From: Crassaminicella indica
GTDB lineage: Bacteria; Bacillota; Clostridia; Peptostreptococcales; Thermotaleaceae
Assembly: GCF_019203185.1 (NCBI RefSeq)
Contig: NZ_CP078093.1
Coordinates: 1,178,001-1,242,000 of the forward strand
Length of the DNA: 64,000 nt
Direction: 5' to 3'
In this document: positions 1 through 9,506 of the stretch, piece by piece
Numbering within the stretch: the stretch's first letter is position 1
How the letters are laid out: the number at the start of each line of letters is the position of its first letter
The notes under the pieces: generated by a model
What the model was told of the DNA's origin: nothing
What the model saw: only the letters and a program-made list of their open reading frames with translations
Database searches by the model: none
Translations under genes and position numbers: made by a program

Positions 1-180
1 ATAGTAAATGGAGCAGACATGAAAGAGTTAATTAGATATAACCTATCAGACGATTATGCAGGAAAAACAACTTTAATAGTAGGAGAAATTTATCGTTATA
101 ATGGAGAATGGAAGTTTGCTGCAATCGGTGAAGGAACAAATGATACATCACTTAGCGAAATTGTAAAAAGATATATGTAA
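1..180 (+). CDS. TerD family protein, C-terminal fragment (5' end outside window)
   Basis: The reading frame is open from the first base to a TAA at 178-180 and gives about 59 residues. The segment VGEIYRYNGEWKFAAIGEG is the conserved C-terminal strand pattern of the TerD/CABP family and closely parallels the end of the next gene, which has [19 protein letters not shown]. TerD proteins are small beta-sandwich calcium-binding proteins of the tellurite-resistance/chemical-stress locus. The next TerD starts only 21 bases downstream, so the two are surely co-transcribed. The N-terminal part lies upstream of the window. Confidence 0.9.
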   Translation: MVNGADMKELIRYNLSDDYAGKTTLIVGEIYRYNGEWKFAAIGEGTNDTSLSEIVKRYM

Positions 181-201
181 GATACAAGGAGGTTGTAACT
201 T

Positions 202-783
202 ATGGGTATTAATTTATCAAAGGGACAAAGAATTGATTTAACAAAATCAGATCCTTCACTTAAAAAGATTATTGTAGGACTTGGATGGGATACTAATAAG
301 TATGCAGGAGGATATGATTTTGACTTAGATGCTTCAGCATTTTTAGCTGGAGAGGATGGAAAAGTTAAATATGATCAGGACTTTGTTTTTTACAACAACC
401 TAGAGGGCGGAAAAGGTTCTGTAATTCATACAGGAGACAATAGAACAGGAGAAGGTGATGGGGATGATGAACAAATAAAAATAGATTTTTCAAAAGTCCC
501 TGAATATATACATACTATTGGTATTACTGTTACAATTCATGAGGCAGAACAAAGAGGACAAAATTTTGGACAAGTTTCAAATGCTTATGTTCGTGTGATA
601 AATGAAGAAACAAATGAAGAAGTACTTCGTTATGATTTAGGAGAAGAATTCTCTATCGAAACAGCTTTAGTTGTTTGTGAAATTTATCGACATAATGGAG
701 AATGGAAGTTTAAAGCGATTGGAAGTGGATTTCAGGGAGGATTAGCTGCTCTTTGCAGAAATTATGGACTTCAAGTAGATTAA
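202..783 (+). CDS. TerD family calcium-binding stress protein
   Basis: This is a 193-residue protein, the usual length for TerD/TerE. It starts with the typical [15 protein letters not shown] and carries the acidic loops that bind calcium in the family: [10 protein letters not shown] near residues 40-49 and an acidic stretch [13 protein letters not shown] near residues 78-90. The family takes part in resistance to tellurite, phage, colicins and other envelope or chemical stress, probably as a cytoplasmic or membrane-peripheral scaffold. The ATG follows a strong AAGGAGG box (187-193). It forms an operon with the upstream TerD fragment and is closed by the hairpin at 796-828. TerD, TerE and the stress protein CABP cannot be told apart by eye, so no symbol is given. 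Confidence 0.93.
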   Translation: MGINLSKGQRIDLTKSDPSLKKIIVGLGWDTNKYAGGYDFDLDASAFLAGEDGKVKYDQDFVFYNNLEGGKGSVIHTGDNRTGEGDGDDEQIKIDFSKVPEYIHTIGITVTIHEAEQRGQNFGQVSNAYVRVINEETNEEVLRYDLGEEFSIETALVVCEIYRHNGEWKFKAIGSGFQGGLAALCRNYGLQVD

Positions 784-795
784 TAACTTTCATAT

Positions 796-828
796 AAAAC
801 CCAAAGCGTTTTACGTTTTGGGTTTTGT
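796..828 (+). terminator. Rho-independent terminator after terD genes
   Basis: AAACCCAAAGCG and CGTTTTGGGTTT form a stem around a TTTTA loop, followed by a short T-rich tail. It separates the terD pair from the following cassette. Confidence 0.75.
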
Positions 829-862
829 ATTTAAAAAGTATTTCAAATTATTTATTTTACTA

Positions 863-891
863 TTGGTTTTGACAAATTTTCTTGATACAAT
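863..891 (+). promoter_or_regulatory. Candidate sigma-A promoter for the Ter biosynthetic cassette
   Basis: TTGGTT (863-868), a 17-base spacer and TACAAT (886-891) preceded by TGA, which makes an extended -10. An overlapping TTGACA at 869-874 has poor spacing. The three downstream genes overlap or touch, so this would drive them all. Confidence 0.5.
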
Positions 892-927
892 TTTTATAAA
901 CCAAATAAATTTTGAAGGGGATTCGGC

Positions 928-2118
928 ATGAGGTATTTTGATTATTTAACTGATGAGGAGATTAATGCTATTTTTTATTCTCCTCCAGAAGCTTTTCATA
1001 AAGATAGTTCAAAAGAAATAGTATCCTATGCTCTTGGTGCAGTTTTATATATGCCTGCTACTAAGGAAAACATTGTAAAGGATATCATACATAAAAAAAA
1101 TACAGGAATGGTATCTATGGTCATGTGCCTTGAGGATGCTATTGGAGATAAAGCTGTAAGAGAGGCTGAAGAAAAGGTATGTGAAAACCTAAATGCTTTA
1201 TCTATGGCTGTAAAAGATGGAAGGATAGATTATAAAAATATTCCTTTTATTTTTTTAAGAGTACGGGATGCTGATCAGATGCTTAGGATTGCAGATAAAA
1301 TAGGAGAAAAGCTTTCATTTCTTACAGGGTTTGTATTTCCTAAGTTTTCATGGAAAAATGGAGAGAACTTTTTTAAAAGCTTAAAAAATATCAATACTAT
1401 TTTAGGAATTAAGCTATATGGGATGCCTATTTTAGAAACATCGGATATACTTTATAAAGAGACTAGGATGGCATCATTAAAAGGGATTAGGAATATATTA
1501 GATGAATATGAAGAGTTAGTACTAAATATAAGATTAGGTGCAACAGATTTTTCAAGCTTCTTTGGTCTTCGAAGGGGTTATGATATGACGATTTATGATA
1601 TTTCTATAATCAGAGATTGTATTGTAGATATATTAAATTATTTTACAAGGGTGGACAAGGATTATGTTGTATCTGCTCCTGTATGGGAGTATTTTTCAAG
1701 TGGAGATAGAGTATTAAAGCCACAGCTTAGAACAACTCCTTTTGAGAAGACTTATGGACAAGAAGGTATTGAAGTTAGAAGAGAATTACTAAATGCTTAT
1801 TTAGATGGATTGATTCGTGAAGTTTTGTTAGACAAAGCTAATGGTTTTATTGGAAAAACTATTATTCATCCAAGTCATATTACTCCTGTACAAGCATTAT
1901 ATGTGATAAGCCATGAAGAGTATATGGATGCATTAAGCATTATAAAAAATAATGATGGATTGGTTGGAGTAATGAAAAGTCAGTATGAAAATAAAATGAA
2001 TGAAATTAAGCCTCATCTTAATTGGGCGAAGAAAATACTAAAAAAATCAAAAATATATGGGGTGTATCATGAAGGAGAAAATTTTACAAGCTTGCTTACC
2101 AAAAAGACACATTTATAA
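928..2118 (+). CDS. HpcH/HpaI aldolase / citrate-lyase-like C-C bond lyase (Ter cassette)
   Basis: This 396-residue protein belongs to the HpcH/CitE-like TIM-barrel lyases associated with Ter stress operons. Visible signatures are MVMCLEDAIGD (about residues 63-73, acidic metal ligands), FIFLRVRDAD near 110, RLGATDFSSFFGLRRGYD near 200 and KTIIHPSHITPVQAL near 310, the last being the CitE-like C-terminal motif. It is longer than ordinary CitE (about 290), as Ter-associated members are. It probably makes or splits a C-C bond in the synthesis of the nucleoside-like metabolite proposed for this module; the substrate is unknown. AAGGGG lies 8 bases before the ATG. The 3' end overlaps the next gene by about 50 bases in another frame, suggesting translational coupling. 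Confidence 0.85.
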   Translation: MRYFDYLTDEEINAIFYSPPEAFHKDSSKEIVSYALGAVLYMPATKENIVKDIIHKKNTGMVSMVMCLEDAIGDKAVREAEEKVCENLNALSMAVKDGRIDYKNIPFIFLRVRDADQMLRIADKIGEKLSFLTGFVFPKFSWKNGENFFKSLKNINTILGIKLYGMPILETSDILYKETRMASLKGIRNILDEYEELVLNIRLGATDFSSFFGLRRGYDMTIYDISIIRDCIVDILNYFTRVDKDYVVSAPVWEYFSSGDRVLKPQLRTTPFEKTYGQEGIEVRRELLNAYLDGLIREVLLDKANGFIGKTIIHPSHITPVQALYVISHEEYMDALSIIKNNDGLVGVMKSQYENKMNEIKPHLNWAKKILKKSKIYGVYHEGENFTSLLTKKTHL

Positions 2119-4555
2119 TATACTTAATGATTTACGTGTAGTTATAAATATTACAAAGAATCAATACGAAATTCCTTTGGAGTCGCTTTTTTCAATGGCT
2201 GCAAGAAGAAATAAAAAAAGAGGCTTTTTATTTGTCAGTAAAGTTCTTGGAAAGCATATTCCTGTTATTCCACAAATATCGTTACTGACGGGAGCTTTAC
2301 TTGCTAGAGCATTGATGAAAGAGGTCTATAAAATTGATGACTCTCATACAGAAGATATAGTTAAAGGGATAGTCGATCAAAAAGAATGTAAAAAAATATA
2401 TGAAAGTATTAGAAAACAGACTATCACACTACCAGAGAAGGCTTTATTGATTGGATTTGCAGAAACGGCTACTGCTCTTGGATATAGTGTTTTTGAAAAA
2501 CTTCAAAATGTTAGCTATATTCATACAACAAGAGAAGATATTTTAAACATAGCTTCAGAGATTAACTTTGAAGAGGAGCATTCTCATGCTACTACGCATA
2601 GATTTTATCCACTAGATAAGGACTTACTTCAGTCAAAAGAGCCTATTGTTTTGATAGATGATGAGATTACAACAGGAAAAACAGTAGTAAATATTATTGA
2701 AGCTATACAAAACAAATTTCCAAGAAAAAATTATGTTGTTTTATCTATATTAGATTGGAGAAAAGAAGAGGACATAAAAAGATACGAAGAACTAGAAAAA
2801 AGATTAGGGATAAAAATATACACGGTTTCATTAGTTTCAGGAACTATTGAGGTGGAAGGAAAGCCGGTAGATGATGTAGCTATTGAAAAAGAAAATAGAA
2901 AAGCTGTAGTAGAGTCGAAAATAAATGTTATCAGATTAGAGGAGCAATATTTTAAACAATTATTATTTTCATCTATAGATAGCCGAGGGAAAATAAATAC
3001 ATGTCCTTATTTAAAGGAGACAGGAAGGTTTGGCATAAAAAGTGAAGCTTGTGAAGAAGTTGGTCATGTATGTAGAAAAATAGGGGAACTTTTAAAAGTA
3101 AAAAGAAAAGGAAAAAAAACCCTTTGTCTTGGAACTGGAGAATTTATGTATATTCCTATGAAGATTGCAGCTTATATGGGTGATGGGGTATTATATCATT
3201 CTTCAACAAGAAGTCCTATTCATCCTGCTACAAAATCAGAATATGCTATTAAGAATGCTTATTCATTTAAAAGCCCTGATGATCCATTTATCATGAACTA
3301 TCTTTATAATATTCCTTATGGATATTATGATGACTGTTTTATATTTTTCGAAAGAGAAGTAGCTAAAGAGAGAATGGATGAGATTATGGAAACTTTAAGA
3401 AGCTTAGGTATTCCATATATCAATGTGATTGTATGCTCAAATAATTATAAATTGCAAGAACCTAGTAAAATGGGAAGCTATGATAAAGATGATGTTACTT
3501 TTTTGTTGAAGGATATAAGCAATATGATGGAAGAGAAGGGAACAAAGGAGCGAGAAAAATTAATTCAAAGTGGTATACATTATTCTGAAATGCTCCCGAA
3601 AGAATATAAGCCTACAAAGGAATATATAGATTTATTTCATATTTCTTTAAAAGAATCAGCTAAAAAGCTAAGCTTAGCTGTAGGGGTTGTTGCTGAAAAA
3701 ATAATAAAAAATAGAGGGGAAAACATTGTTATTGTATCATTAGCAAGAGCCGGAACTCCTGTAGGGATACTTATCAAACGCTATATAGCATATAAATATG
3801 GATTAGATATTCCTCACTATAGCATTTCAATCATAAGAGGAAAAGGAATTGATGAAAATGCTATAAAATATATTCTAAAAAAACATCCAGATAAAAGTAT
3901 TCAGTTTGTAGATGGTTGGACAGGAAAAGGAGCTATTACAAAGGTACTTGAAAAGGCATGCAAGGAATTTGAAGAAAAATACGGCGTTCATTTGAATGAT
4001 GATTTGGCAGTACTTGCAGACCCTGGATACTGCGTAGCTACATTTGGTACTAGGGAGGATTTTTTAATTGCTAGTGCATGTTTAAATGCTACTGTTTCAG
4101 GACTTGTGAGCAGAACTGTACACAGAAAAGATATGATTGGTCCAAGAGATTATCATGGAGCTAAATATTATAAAGAATTAGCTGACGAGGATGTATCGAA
4201 TCTATTTATAGATACTATTACAAAGGAGTTTGGAGCAGTAAAAGCTTTGGTAGCAGCAGCTATAAATGAAGTACAAGAAACTACGCCAACATGGGCAGGA
4301 TTAAAGGATATAAAAAATATTCAGAGGGTTTTTGGAATAGATGATATCAATCTTATAAAACCGGGAATAGGAGAAACTACAAGAGTACTATTGAGAAGAG
4401 TTCCGTGGAAAATTCTAGTAAAGGATATGAATAATCCTAATTTAAAGCACATTTTATTACTAGCAGAAGATAGAAATGTGCCAGTTGAAATCTATAATGA
4501 TATGACTTATCAATGCTGTGGAATTATAAAACCTTTAAAAGGAGAAGAAAAATGA
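2069..4555 (+). CDS. Double phosphoribosyltransferase fusion: PRTase-TRSP + StiP/PRTase-PELOTA (Ter cassette)
   Basis: A very large protein of about 828 residues with four recognisable parts. An N-terminal orotate-PRTase-like domain carries the PRPP loop VLIDDEITTGKTV near residue 195. A TRSP domain follows (LCLGTGEFMYIPMKIA, then HSSTRSPIHP near 380). Next is a second PRTase of the StiP type, beginning at GSYDKDDVTFLLKDI and including SLARAGTPVGILIKRY and the PRPP-like loop FVDGWTGKGAITK near 611. Last is a C-terminal PELOTA-like segment, LLRRVPWKILVKDM...LLAEDRNVPVEIY, of about 75 residues. In published Ter-operon surveys these pieces are described for separate PRTases; here they lie in one chain. 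I place the start at 2069, where GGGGTG precedes the ATG; an in-frame ATG also exists at 2057. It overlaps both neighbours and is clearly part of the cassette. Confidence 0.85.
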   Translation: MKEKILQACLPKRHIYNILNDLRVVINITKNQYEIPLESLFSMAARRNKKRGFLFVSKVLGKHIPVIPQISLLTGALLARALMKEVYKIDDSHTEDIVKGIVDQKECKKIYESIRKQTITLPEKALLIGFAETATALGYSVFEKLQNVSYIHTTREDILNIASEINFEEEHSHATTHRFYPLDKDLLQSKEPIVLIDDEITTGKTVVNIIEAIQNKFPRKNYVVLSILDWRKEEDIKRYEELEKRLGIKIYTVSLVSGTIEVEGKPVDDVAIEKENRKAVVESKINVIRLEEQYFKQLLFSSIDSRGKINTCPYLKETGRFGIKSEACEEVGHVCRKIGELLKVKRKGKKTLCLGTGEFMYIPMKIAAYMGDGVLYHSSTRSPIHPATKSEYAIKNAYSFKSPDDPFIMNYLYNIPYGYYDDCFIFFEREVAKERMDEIMETLRSLGIPYINVIVCSNNYKLQEPSKMGSYDKDDVTFLLKDISNMMEEKGTKEREKLIQSGIHYSEMLPKEYKPTKEYIDLFHISLKESAKKLSLAVGVVAEKIIKNRGENIVIVSLARAGTPVGILIKRYIAYKYGLDIPHYSISIIRGKGIDENAIKYILKKHPDKSIQFVDGWTGKGAITKVLEKACKEFEEKYGVHLNDDLAVLADPGYCVATFGTREDFLIASACLNATVSGLVSRTVHRKDMIGPRDYHGAKYYKELADEDVSNLFIDTITKEFGAVKALVAAAINEVQETTPTWAGLKDIKNIQRVFGIDDINLIKPGIGETTRVLLRRVPWKILVKDMNNPNLKHILLLAEDRNVPVEIYNDMTYQCCGIIKPLKGEEK

Positions 4556-5352
4556 TCTTTGCAAGCGACTTGGACAGAACATTAATTTATTCAAAAAAAT
4601 TCATTTCTAATAGAGAAGGTATTAAGCTCATTGAAAAAAAAGATGATGAAGAAATATCTTTTATGACAGAAAAGGCAATAAAAGAGTTAAAAAAATTGAG
4701 GGAAGAATTATTATTCATTCCTGTAACAACACGTACTATCGAACAATATGAAAGGATCACACTTTTTCAAGAGGAAGTACCTAAGTATGCAGTTGTTAGC
4801 AATGGTGGAAATATATTAATAGATGGAAAAATAGATGTAGAGTGGAACAATTCTATTCAAAGGAAAATAAAAGAGGAATGTCTGCCTTTTGAAGAGGTTT
4901 TGCTAAAATTTAAAGAGATTGCATCTAAGGAATGGGTTATAAAAAGAAGAACAGCTGATCAGCTATTTACTTACTGTATTGTTGATAGAAAGAAAATGCC
5001 TATAGAAAAAATATATAGCTTCATGGATTGGTTGGAGAAGAGAAACTGGAAGGTATCACTACAGGGACGAAAGCTGTACTTTGTTCCGCATTGTGTATGC
5101 AAATGGAGAGCGCTTCAATATATAAAAGAACAAGAAAACATAGATTTTATTATTTCGGCAGGAGATTCACTTTTGGATCTTCCCATGCTTAAACGAGCAG
5201 ACATAAGCTTTGCTCCTGCTCATGGAGAAATCTATAAAAGCTATAGAGCTGATGGAGAAGCAAAAAATATCATTTTTACAGAAAGGGAAGGTATTCTAGC
5301 TGCAGAGGAAATACTAGAAAAAATCAATAGCTATGCGAAGAAAGCAGGATAA
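4552..5352 (+). CDS. HAD-superfamily phosphatase of the Ter cassette
   Basis: This 266-residue protein has HAD motif I at the very N-terminus (SDLDRTLIY, residues 4-12), a motif II-like VTTRT, and motif III/IV residues in ISAGDSLLDLPMLKRAD near residues 202-218. It resembles Cof/sucrose-phosphatase-like HAD enzymes and is expected to remove a phosphate from the product of the preceding PRTases. The start at 4552 overlaps the upstream stop as ATGA and follows AAGGAGAAG; a longer in-frame opening from 4513 would lie inside the PRTase gene and push motif I away from the N-terminus. The exact substrate is unknown. A strong terminator follows at once. Confidence 0.87.
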   Translation: MIFASDLDRTLIYSKKFISNREGIKLIEKKDDEEISFMTEKAIKELKKLREELLFIPVTTRTIEQYERITLFQEEVPKYAVVSNGGNILIDGKIDVEWNNSIQRKIKEECLPFEEVLLKFKEIASKEWVIKRRTADQLFTYCIVDRKKMPIEKIYSFMDWLEKRNWKVSLQGRKLYFVPHCVCKWRALQYIKEQENIDFIISAGDSLLDLPMLKRADISFAPAHGEIYKSYRADGEAKNIIFTEREGILAAEEILEKINSYAKKAG

Positions 5353-5378
5353 ATAAGCGGTTAATACCGCTTATTTTT
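5353..5378 (+). terminator. Rho-independent terminator of the Ter cassette
   Basis: ATAAGCGGT and ACCGCTTAT pair around a TAAT loop, followed by TTTTTAT. It starts directly at the stop codon of the HAD gene. Confidence 0.9.
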
Positions 5379-5625
5379 ATGTAAAAAGAAAGAACAGGAT
5401 ATTACATTTAATGGAAATATATAAGAATTTATAGAAATTTCGAGCATATGAAAAAGAAATGGCTTTTCTTTCAAAAAATGATAGAATTCTATCGAATTTC
5501 ACAATTTAGGTACATAGCAATATGGTAATAACTGCTATATACTATAAAATGTGGTGTGTTATATAATTTAATGAAAAATATTTAAACCGTCAGATAATAA
5601 ACCTATTAAGAAGGGAAGGGAAAAA

Positions 5626-7617
5626 ATGAAGAAAATCAATGAAGTTGGAATACGATTCAAGTTAATTGCAATATTTGTAATTCTTATTGCTTTGCCACTA
5701 ATGTGCTTGGGAATAAATGATTATTTGAAGTCGGTAAGTGTAACGGAAAGAGAACTAAAGGCATCTTCTGCACAGACAATAGAGCAATTAAATATGGCTA
5801 TTACAAATTATTTAGATGGTATTGAGATTTTTGTTGGAGTTATGTCTAATGAAGCAGATTTTGGCGAGATTTTTTCTGATCAAGATGAATTAGAAGAAGT
5901 AATGGAAAAATTCGAAAATTTTAAAAATATTCGCAAAGATATTTTATCTATATATATAGGAACAAAAGATAAAAAAGTATATCCTCAACCAAGAGAAAGC
6001 TATGATCCTACTCAAAGACCTTGGTACATAGAAGCTGTAAAAAAACAAAAACTAATATGGACACAACCATACAAGGATGAGTTTACAAAAAAATGGATTA
6101 TCTCATCAGCTAAACCTATATATGATGAAAACGATCAATTAGTTGGGGTATTAGCAGTAGACATAGGATTAGATACTTTAAAGGAAATGCTTAATGATGT
6201 AAAAATAGGAGAAAGAGGATACCCTTTTGTAATAGATAGTGATGGAAGAGTTATATTCCATAAAAATAAAGATATTATAGGAAAGGAGCTACCTATTGAG
6301 AAAGTAGCTCAAGCAATGGAAAAAGAAAAAAGTGGTGTTGCGAATTACAATTGGAAAGAAAACGGAATGATATATGAAAAATTTGCTGTATATACTACAC
6401 TAGATAAATTAAATTGGAAAATTGCTGTAGGAATGTATATAGATGAAATAAAAGAAAAAACGGATGATATTTTAAAACATGCTCTTATTGTGGGGAGTAT
6501 TTCTCTACTGATAGCTATAGGTATTGCATATGCATTTGCTACATCTATTACTAATCCTATCAAGACTCTTGTTCAAGACATGAAAAAGGTAAGTGAGGGC
6601 GACTTATCCATAAGGAGAAAAATAAAAAGAAAAGATGAAATCGGACAACTAGAATATCATTTCAATAGCATGGTAGGAGATTTAGCTAACCTTACAAAGA
6701 GGATAAAGGATGTATCTATGGATATTACAGCATCAGCTCAAAATTTAGCTGCAACTTCTGAAATGACTAATTCATCAGCTGAAGAGGTAGTAGCAGCTAT
6801 TGATAGTATTGCAAAGGGTGCAGCAGATCAGGCAGTTGATGCAGAGAAGGGTGTTAATCTTACCATAGAGTTAGCTGATAATTTTAATAAACTAGCAATA
6901 AATTTCGATCATATGAAAAAGTCTGCTGGACATGTGATGCGTACAAGTGAAGTAAGTATGAATATGGTCAATGAACTAAAAGAAAAAACAGAACTCAATA
7001 ATGAAGGTACGCAAGCTATTGAAACAGCTATTATTGATTTAGACAACAGGATAAAAGATATAGGAAATATATTAGAAACTATTGATGCTATTGCAGATCA
7101 AACAAATCTATTAGCACTAAATGCTTCTATTGAGGCAGCAAGAGCAGGAGAAGCAGGGAAAGGATTTACAGTAGTTGCTGAAGAGATCAGAAAACTTGCT
7201 GAAGAATCAAGAATTTCTTCTCATGAAATCAAAGAAATTATTATAAACGTTCAAGAAGAAAGTAACAATACTGTAGATATTATGAAAGAAGTAAAAGAAA
7301 GATCTAAAGGACAAACAGAAGCAGTTGCAGAAGTATACAGATCGTTTGAAAAAATATCAAATGAAGTTCATACGATAACAGAGAAGATTGAACAGCTTAG
7401 TGATTTTGCAAATCATTTAAAGGAGGAAAAAGATATTATTGTGAAAGCCATAGAAAATATTTCTTCCGTATCTGAAGAAACTGCTGCATCAGCAGAAGAA
7501 GTAAATGCTGCTGTTCAACAGCAAGCAATATCAGTAGGACAAGTTGCAACAGCAGCAGATCGATTGGATGAGTTGGCTATGAAACTCAATAATGATATGG
7601 AGAGGTTTACAGTTTAG
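5626..7617 (+). CDS. Methyl-accepting chemotaxis protein with Cache sensor
   Basis: A 663-residue transmembrane chemoreceptor. TM1 is at about 10-30. An extracellular double-Cache-type domain includes [19 protein letters not shown] near 125 and [15 protein letters not shown]2 lies at about 285-305, then a HAMP segment ([20 protein letters not shown]) and a long helical MCP signalling domain whose hairpin tip reads [20 protein letters not shown] at about residues 491-510. The family senses small ligands outside the cell and controls CheA. The ligand cannot be read; Cache domains of this sort often bind amino acids or organic acids. AAGAAGGGAAGGG precedes the ATG. About 270 bases upstream are AT-rich without a convincing promoter. 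It is monocistronic, ending at a bidirectional terminator shared with the next gene. Confidence 0.95.
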   Translation: MKKINEVGIRFKLIAIFVILIALPLMCLGINDYLKSVSVTERELKASSAQTIEQLNMAITNYLDGIEIFVGVMSNEADFGEIFSDQDELEEVMEKFENFKNIRKDILSIYIGTKDKKVYPQPRESYDPTQRPWYIEAVKKQKLIWTQPYKDEFTKKWIISSAKPIYDENDQLVGVLAVDIGLDTLKEMLNDVKIGERGYPFVIDSDGRVIFHKNKDIIGKELPIEKVAQAMEKEKSGVANYNWKENGMIYEKFAVYTTLDKLNWKIAVGMYIDEIKEKTDDILKHALIVGSISLLIAIGIAYAFATSITNPIKTLVQDMKKVSEGDLSIRRKIKRKDEIGQLEYHFNSMVGDLANLTKRIKDVSMDITASAQNLAATSEMTNSSAEEVVAAIDSIAKGAADQAVDAEKGVNLTIELADNFNKLAINFDHMKKSAGHVMRTSEVSMNMVNELKEKTELNNEGTQAIETAIIDLDNRIKDIGNILETIDAIADQTNLLALNASIEAARAGEAGKGFTVVAEEIRKLAEESRISSHEIKEIIINVQEESNNTVDIMKEVKERSKGQTEAVAEVYRSFEKISNEVHTITEKIEQLSDFANHLKEEKDIIVKAIENISSVSEETAASAEEVNAAVQQQAISVGQVATAADRLDELAMKLNNDMERFTV

Positions 7618-7625
7618 GTGATATA

Positions 7626-7664
7626 AAAAAACTCCACTATGGATTAAAATAGTGGAGTTTTTTA
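7626..7664 (+). terminator. Bidirectional terminator between two convergent chemoreceptor genes
   Basis: AAAAAACTCCACTAT pairs perfectly with ATAGTGGAGTTTTTT around an 8-base loop. A-run and T-run flanks let it work on both strands. Confidence 0.92.
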
Positions 7665-7671
7665 TAAGCTA

Positions 7672-9354
7672 TTAAATTTTGAAGCGTTCTACTTCTTTTT
7701 TTAAGTTTCCAGCTATTTCCTCTAAATGAGTTGCCATAGAAGATACTTCTTCTATTGTAGCTGTCTGTTCTTCAACGCTTGCACTTACTTCTTCTGTGGA
7801 AGCTGCTGCTTGCTCAGAGATAGAAGCTATACTTTCTATAGAACGAAATACAGATTCTTTATCATGGTCGATCTGTTCGATGCTTTGTGTAAGCTTTTCT
7901 ACCTGTTGAATATTTTTTTCAACAGTTTTTATTATGGCTTCAAAGGCATCTGTTGTTTGTATAGATGCTTTAGATGTATCAGAAACAATTTCATTTGCTG
8001 TAGCCATATTTTCATTAGCACTTTTTATGCTTGATTGCATTTCGGAGATGATATGCTGGATATCTTCAGTAGCTTTATCTGTTTGTTCAGCTAGTTTTCT
8101 TATTTCATCGGCTACTACTGCAAAGCCTTTTCCTGCTTCTCCAGCTCGTGCAGCTTCTATAGATGCATTAAGTGCTAAAAGGTTTGTTTGTGTAGCGATT
8201 TGTTTGATAGTATTTACAATATCTCCTACTAAGTCAGATTTATTTGATAATGTATTTACATTTTCATTTACTTTTTTTGTAATATTCAATGTATCATTGA
8301 TTTTCATTTTTAAGTTATATATGGAGTCCATACCTTGTTTACTTGTAGTACCAGTTCCTTCAATGTTTACTTTTACAAGCTTTGCACTTTCTGTAGTATG
8401 GTTTATTGCTTGTCCAAGACTTGATAGCTTTTCTATTCCTTCTGATGATGCTTTTGCTTGATCAGTAGCCCCTTGTGCTAATTCATCTGTAGCTTTTGCT
8501 ACTTCGCTAATGGTTATGGCTGTTTCATTGGCTGCTGTAGAAAGACTTTCTGAGTAATTATAGGTTTTTTCAGAATGATTTTTAATACTTATAATCATTT
8601 TTCTAAGAGCAGTTCTCATGTCTAAAATTGCATTTGCCATAATACCTGTTTCATCATTAGCTTTTTGTAAAGCATCATAAGTTGTATCCTCTGATAAATC
8701 TAAATTTGCAGTAGCGTTAATTAATTTTGATAATTCTGTGAGAGGATTTAGTAATCTACCTATTGCAATAAATAAACCAAGACCTATTATTATAAAGGCT
8801 ATGATTGATGAAATTATGGTTTTTTGAATTACAGCATTTATTGTTTTTTCAATGCCATAAATAGGAATACCTACATCTAAAGCACCTATATGTTTTCCAT
8901 TGATATATAAGGGAACCATAATATCATAGGTCCAAATTTTTTGTACATCTGCATAGAACTTAGAGGTTTTGATATTTCCATTTACTGCTCCATCTTCTGT
9001 ATAAGGATCATCTTTATAGACTTTGCCGAGCTTTTGACGATCGCTGTGTGCGATTGCTGTAACATTTTTGTCGATGATTATAGCATAGGCTATATTGTCT
9101 TGACTAGCTTTTTGTTCAACAATTTTTTGCATAATTTTTTGAGAGTTTATTTGATCATTTGCTACTCTACCTTCTATTTCTTTTTCTATTTCTTGAGCTA
9201 GTTCAATACTTTTTGTTAAAAGAGCTTCTTCCATGTTTGTCTTTACTGTATGTATGATGAGTGTTATCAATCCTGCAAGAATTAGTCCAAACATGAATAA
9301 ACAGAGGATAGTAATTTTAGATTTTAATGATTTAGTTTTAGAATGTTTTTTCAT
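7672..9354 (-). CDS. Methyl-accepting chemotaxis protein with single-Cache-like sensor
   Basis: About 560 residues. TM1 ([20 protein letters not shown]) is followed by a short extracellular domain of about 140 residues containing [23 protein letters not shown] and [22 protein letters not shown], typical of single-Cache sensors. Then come TM2 near 190, a HAMP region ([13 protein letters not shown]) and the MCP signalling hairpin [37 protein letters not shown] place the start at 9354 because AAGGAGG lies 6 bases upstream (complement of 9361-9367); a 7-codon longer reading from 9375 would include that RBS. Neighbouring chemoreceptor 9507-11531 has a similar sensor, so this may be a local duplication. 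The ligand is unknown. Confidence 0.95.
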   Translation of the reverse strand: MKKHSKTKSLKSKITILCLFMFGLILAGLITLIIHTVKTNMEEALLTKSIELAQEIEKEIEGRVANDQINSQKIMQKIVEQKASQDNIAYAIIIDKNVTAIAHSDRQKLGKVYKDDPYTEDGAVNGNIKTSKFYADVQKIWTYDIMVPLYINGKHIGALDVGIPIYGIEKTINAVIQKTIISSIIAFIIIGLGLFIAIGRLLNPLTELSKLINATANLDLSEDTTYDALQKANDETGIMANAILDMRTALRKMIISIKNHSEKTYNYSESLSTAANETAITISEVAKATDELAQGATDQAKASSEGIEKLSSLGQAINHTTESAKLVKVNIEGTGTTSKQGMDSIYNLKMKINDTLNITKKVNENVNTLSNKSDLVGDIVNTIKQIATQTNLLALNASIEAARAGEAGKGFAVVADEIRKLAEQTDKATEDIQHIISEMQSSIKSANENMATANEIVSDTSKASIQTTDAFEAIIKTVEKNIQQVEKLTQSIEQIDHDKESVFRSIESIASISEQAAASTEEVSASVEEQTATIEEVSSMATHLEEIAGNLKKEVERFKI

Positions 9355-9460
9355 AGGTGCCCTCCTTATAGACAATTTTCTTTATATTTTGATTATACTA
9401 GGAAAATGAATACACTTCAAATTGAAATTAGTTTATGATAGTATCAAGATGCAACATAAA

Positions 9461-9497
9461 AAAATAAACCCCTTTGAAAGTAAAGAGGTTTATTTTT
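9461..9497 (-). terminator. Terminator of the 9507-11531 chemoreceptor
   Basis: AAAATAAACC..TTT and AAAGAGGTTTATTTT form an imperfect stem with T-rich flanks on both sides. It lies just downstream of the minus-strand stop at 9507. Confidence 0.75.
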
Positions 9498-9506
9498 GGT
9501 TATATA

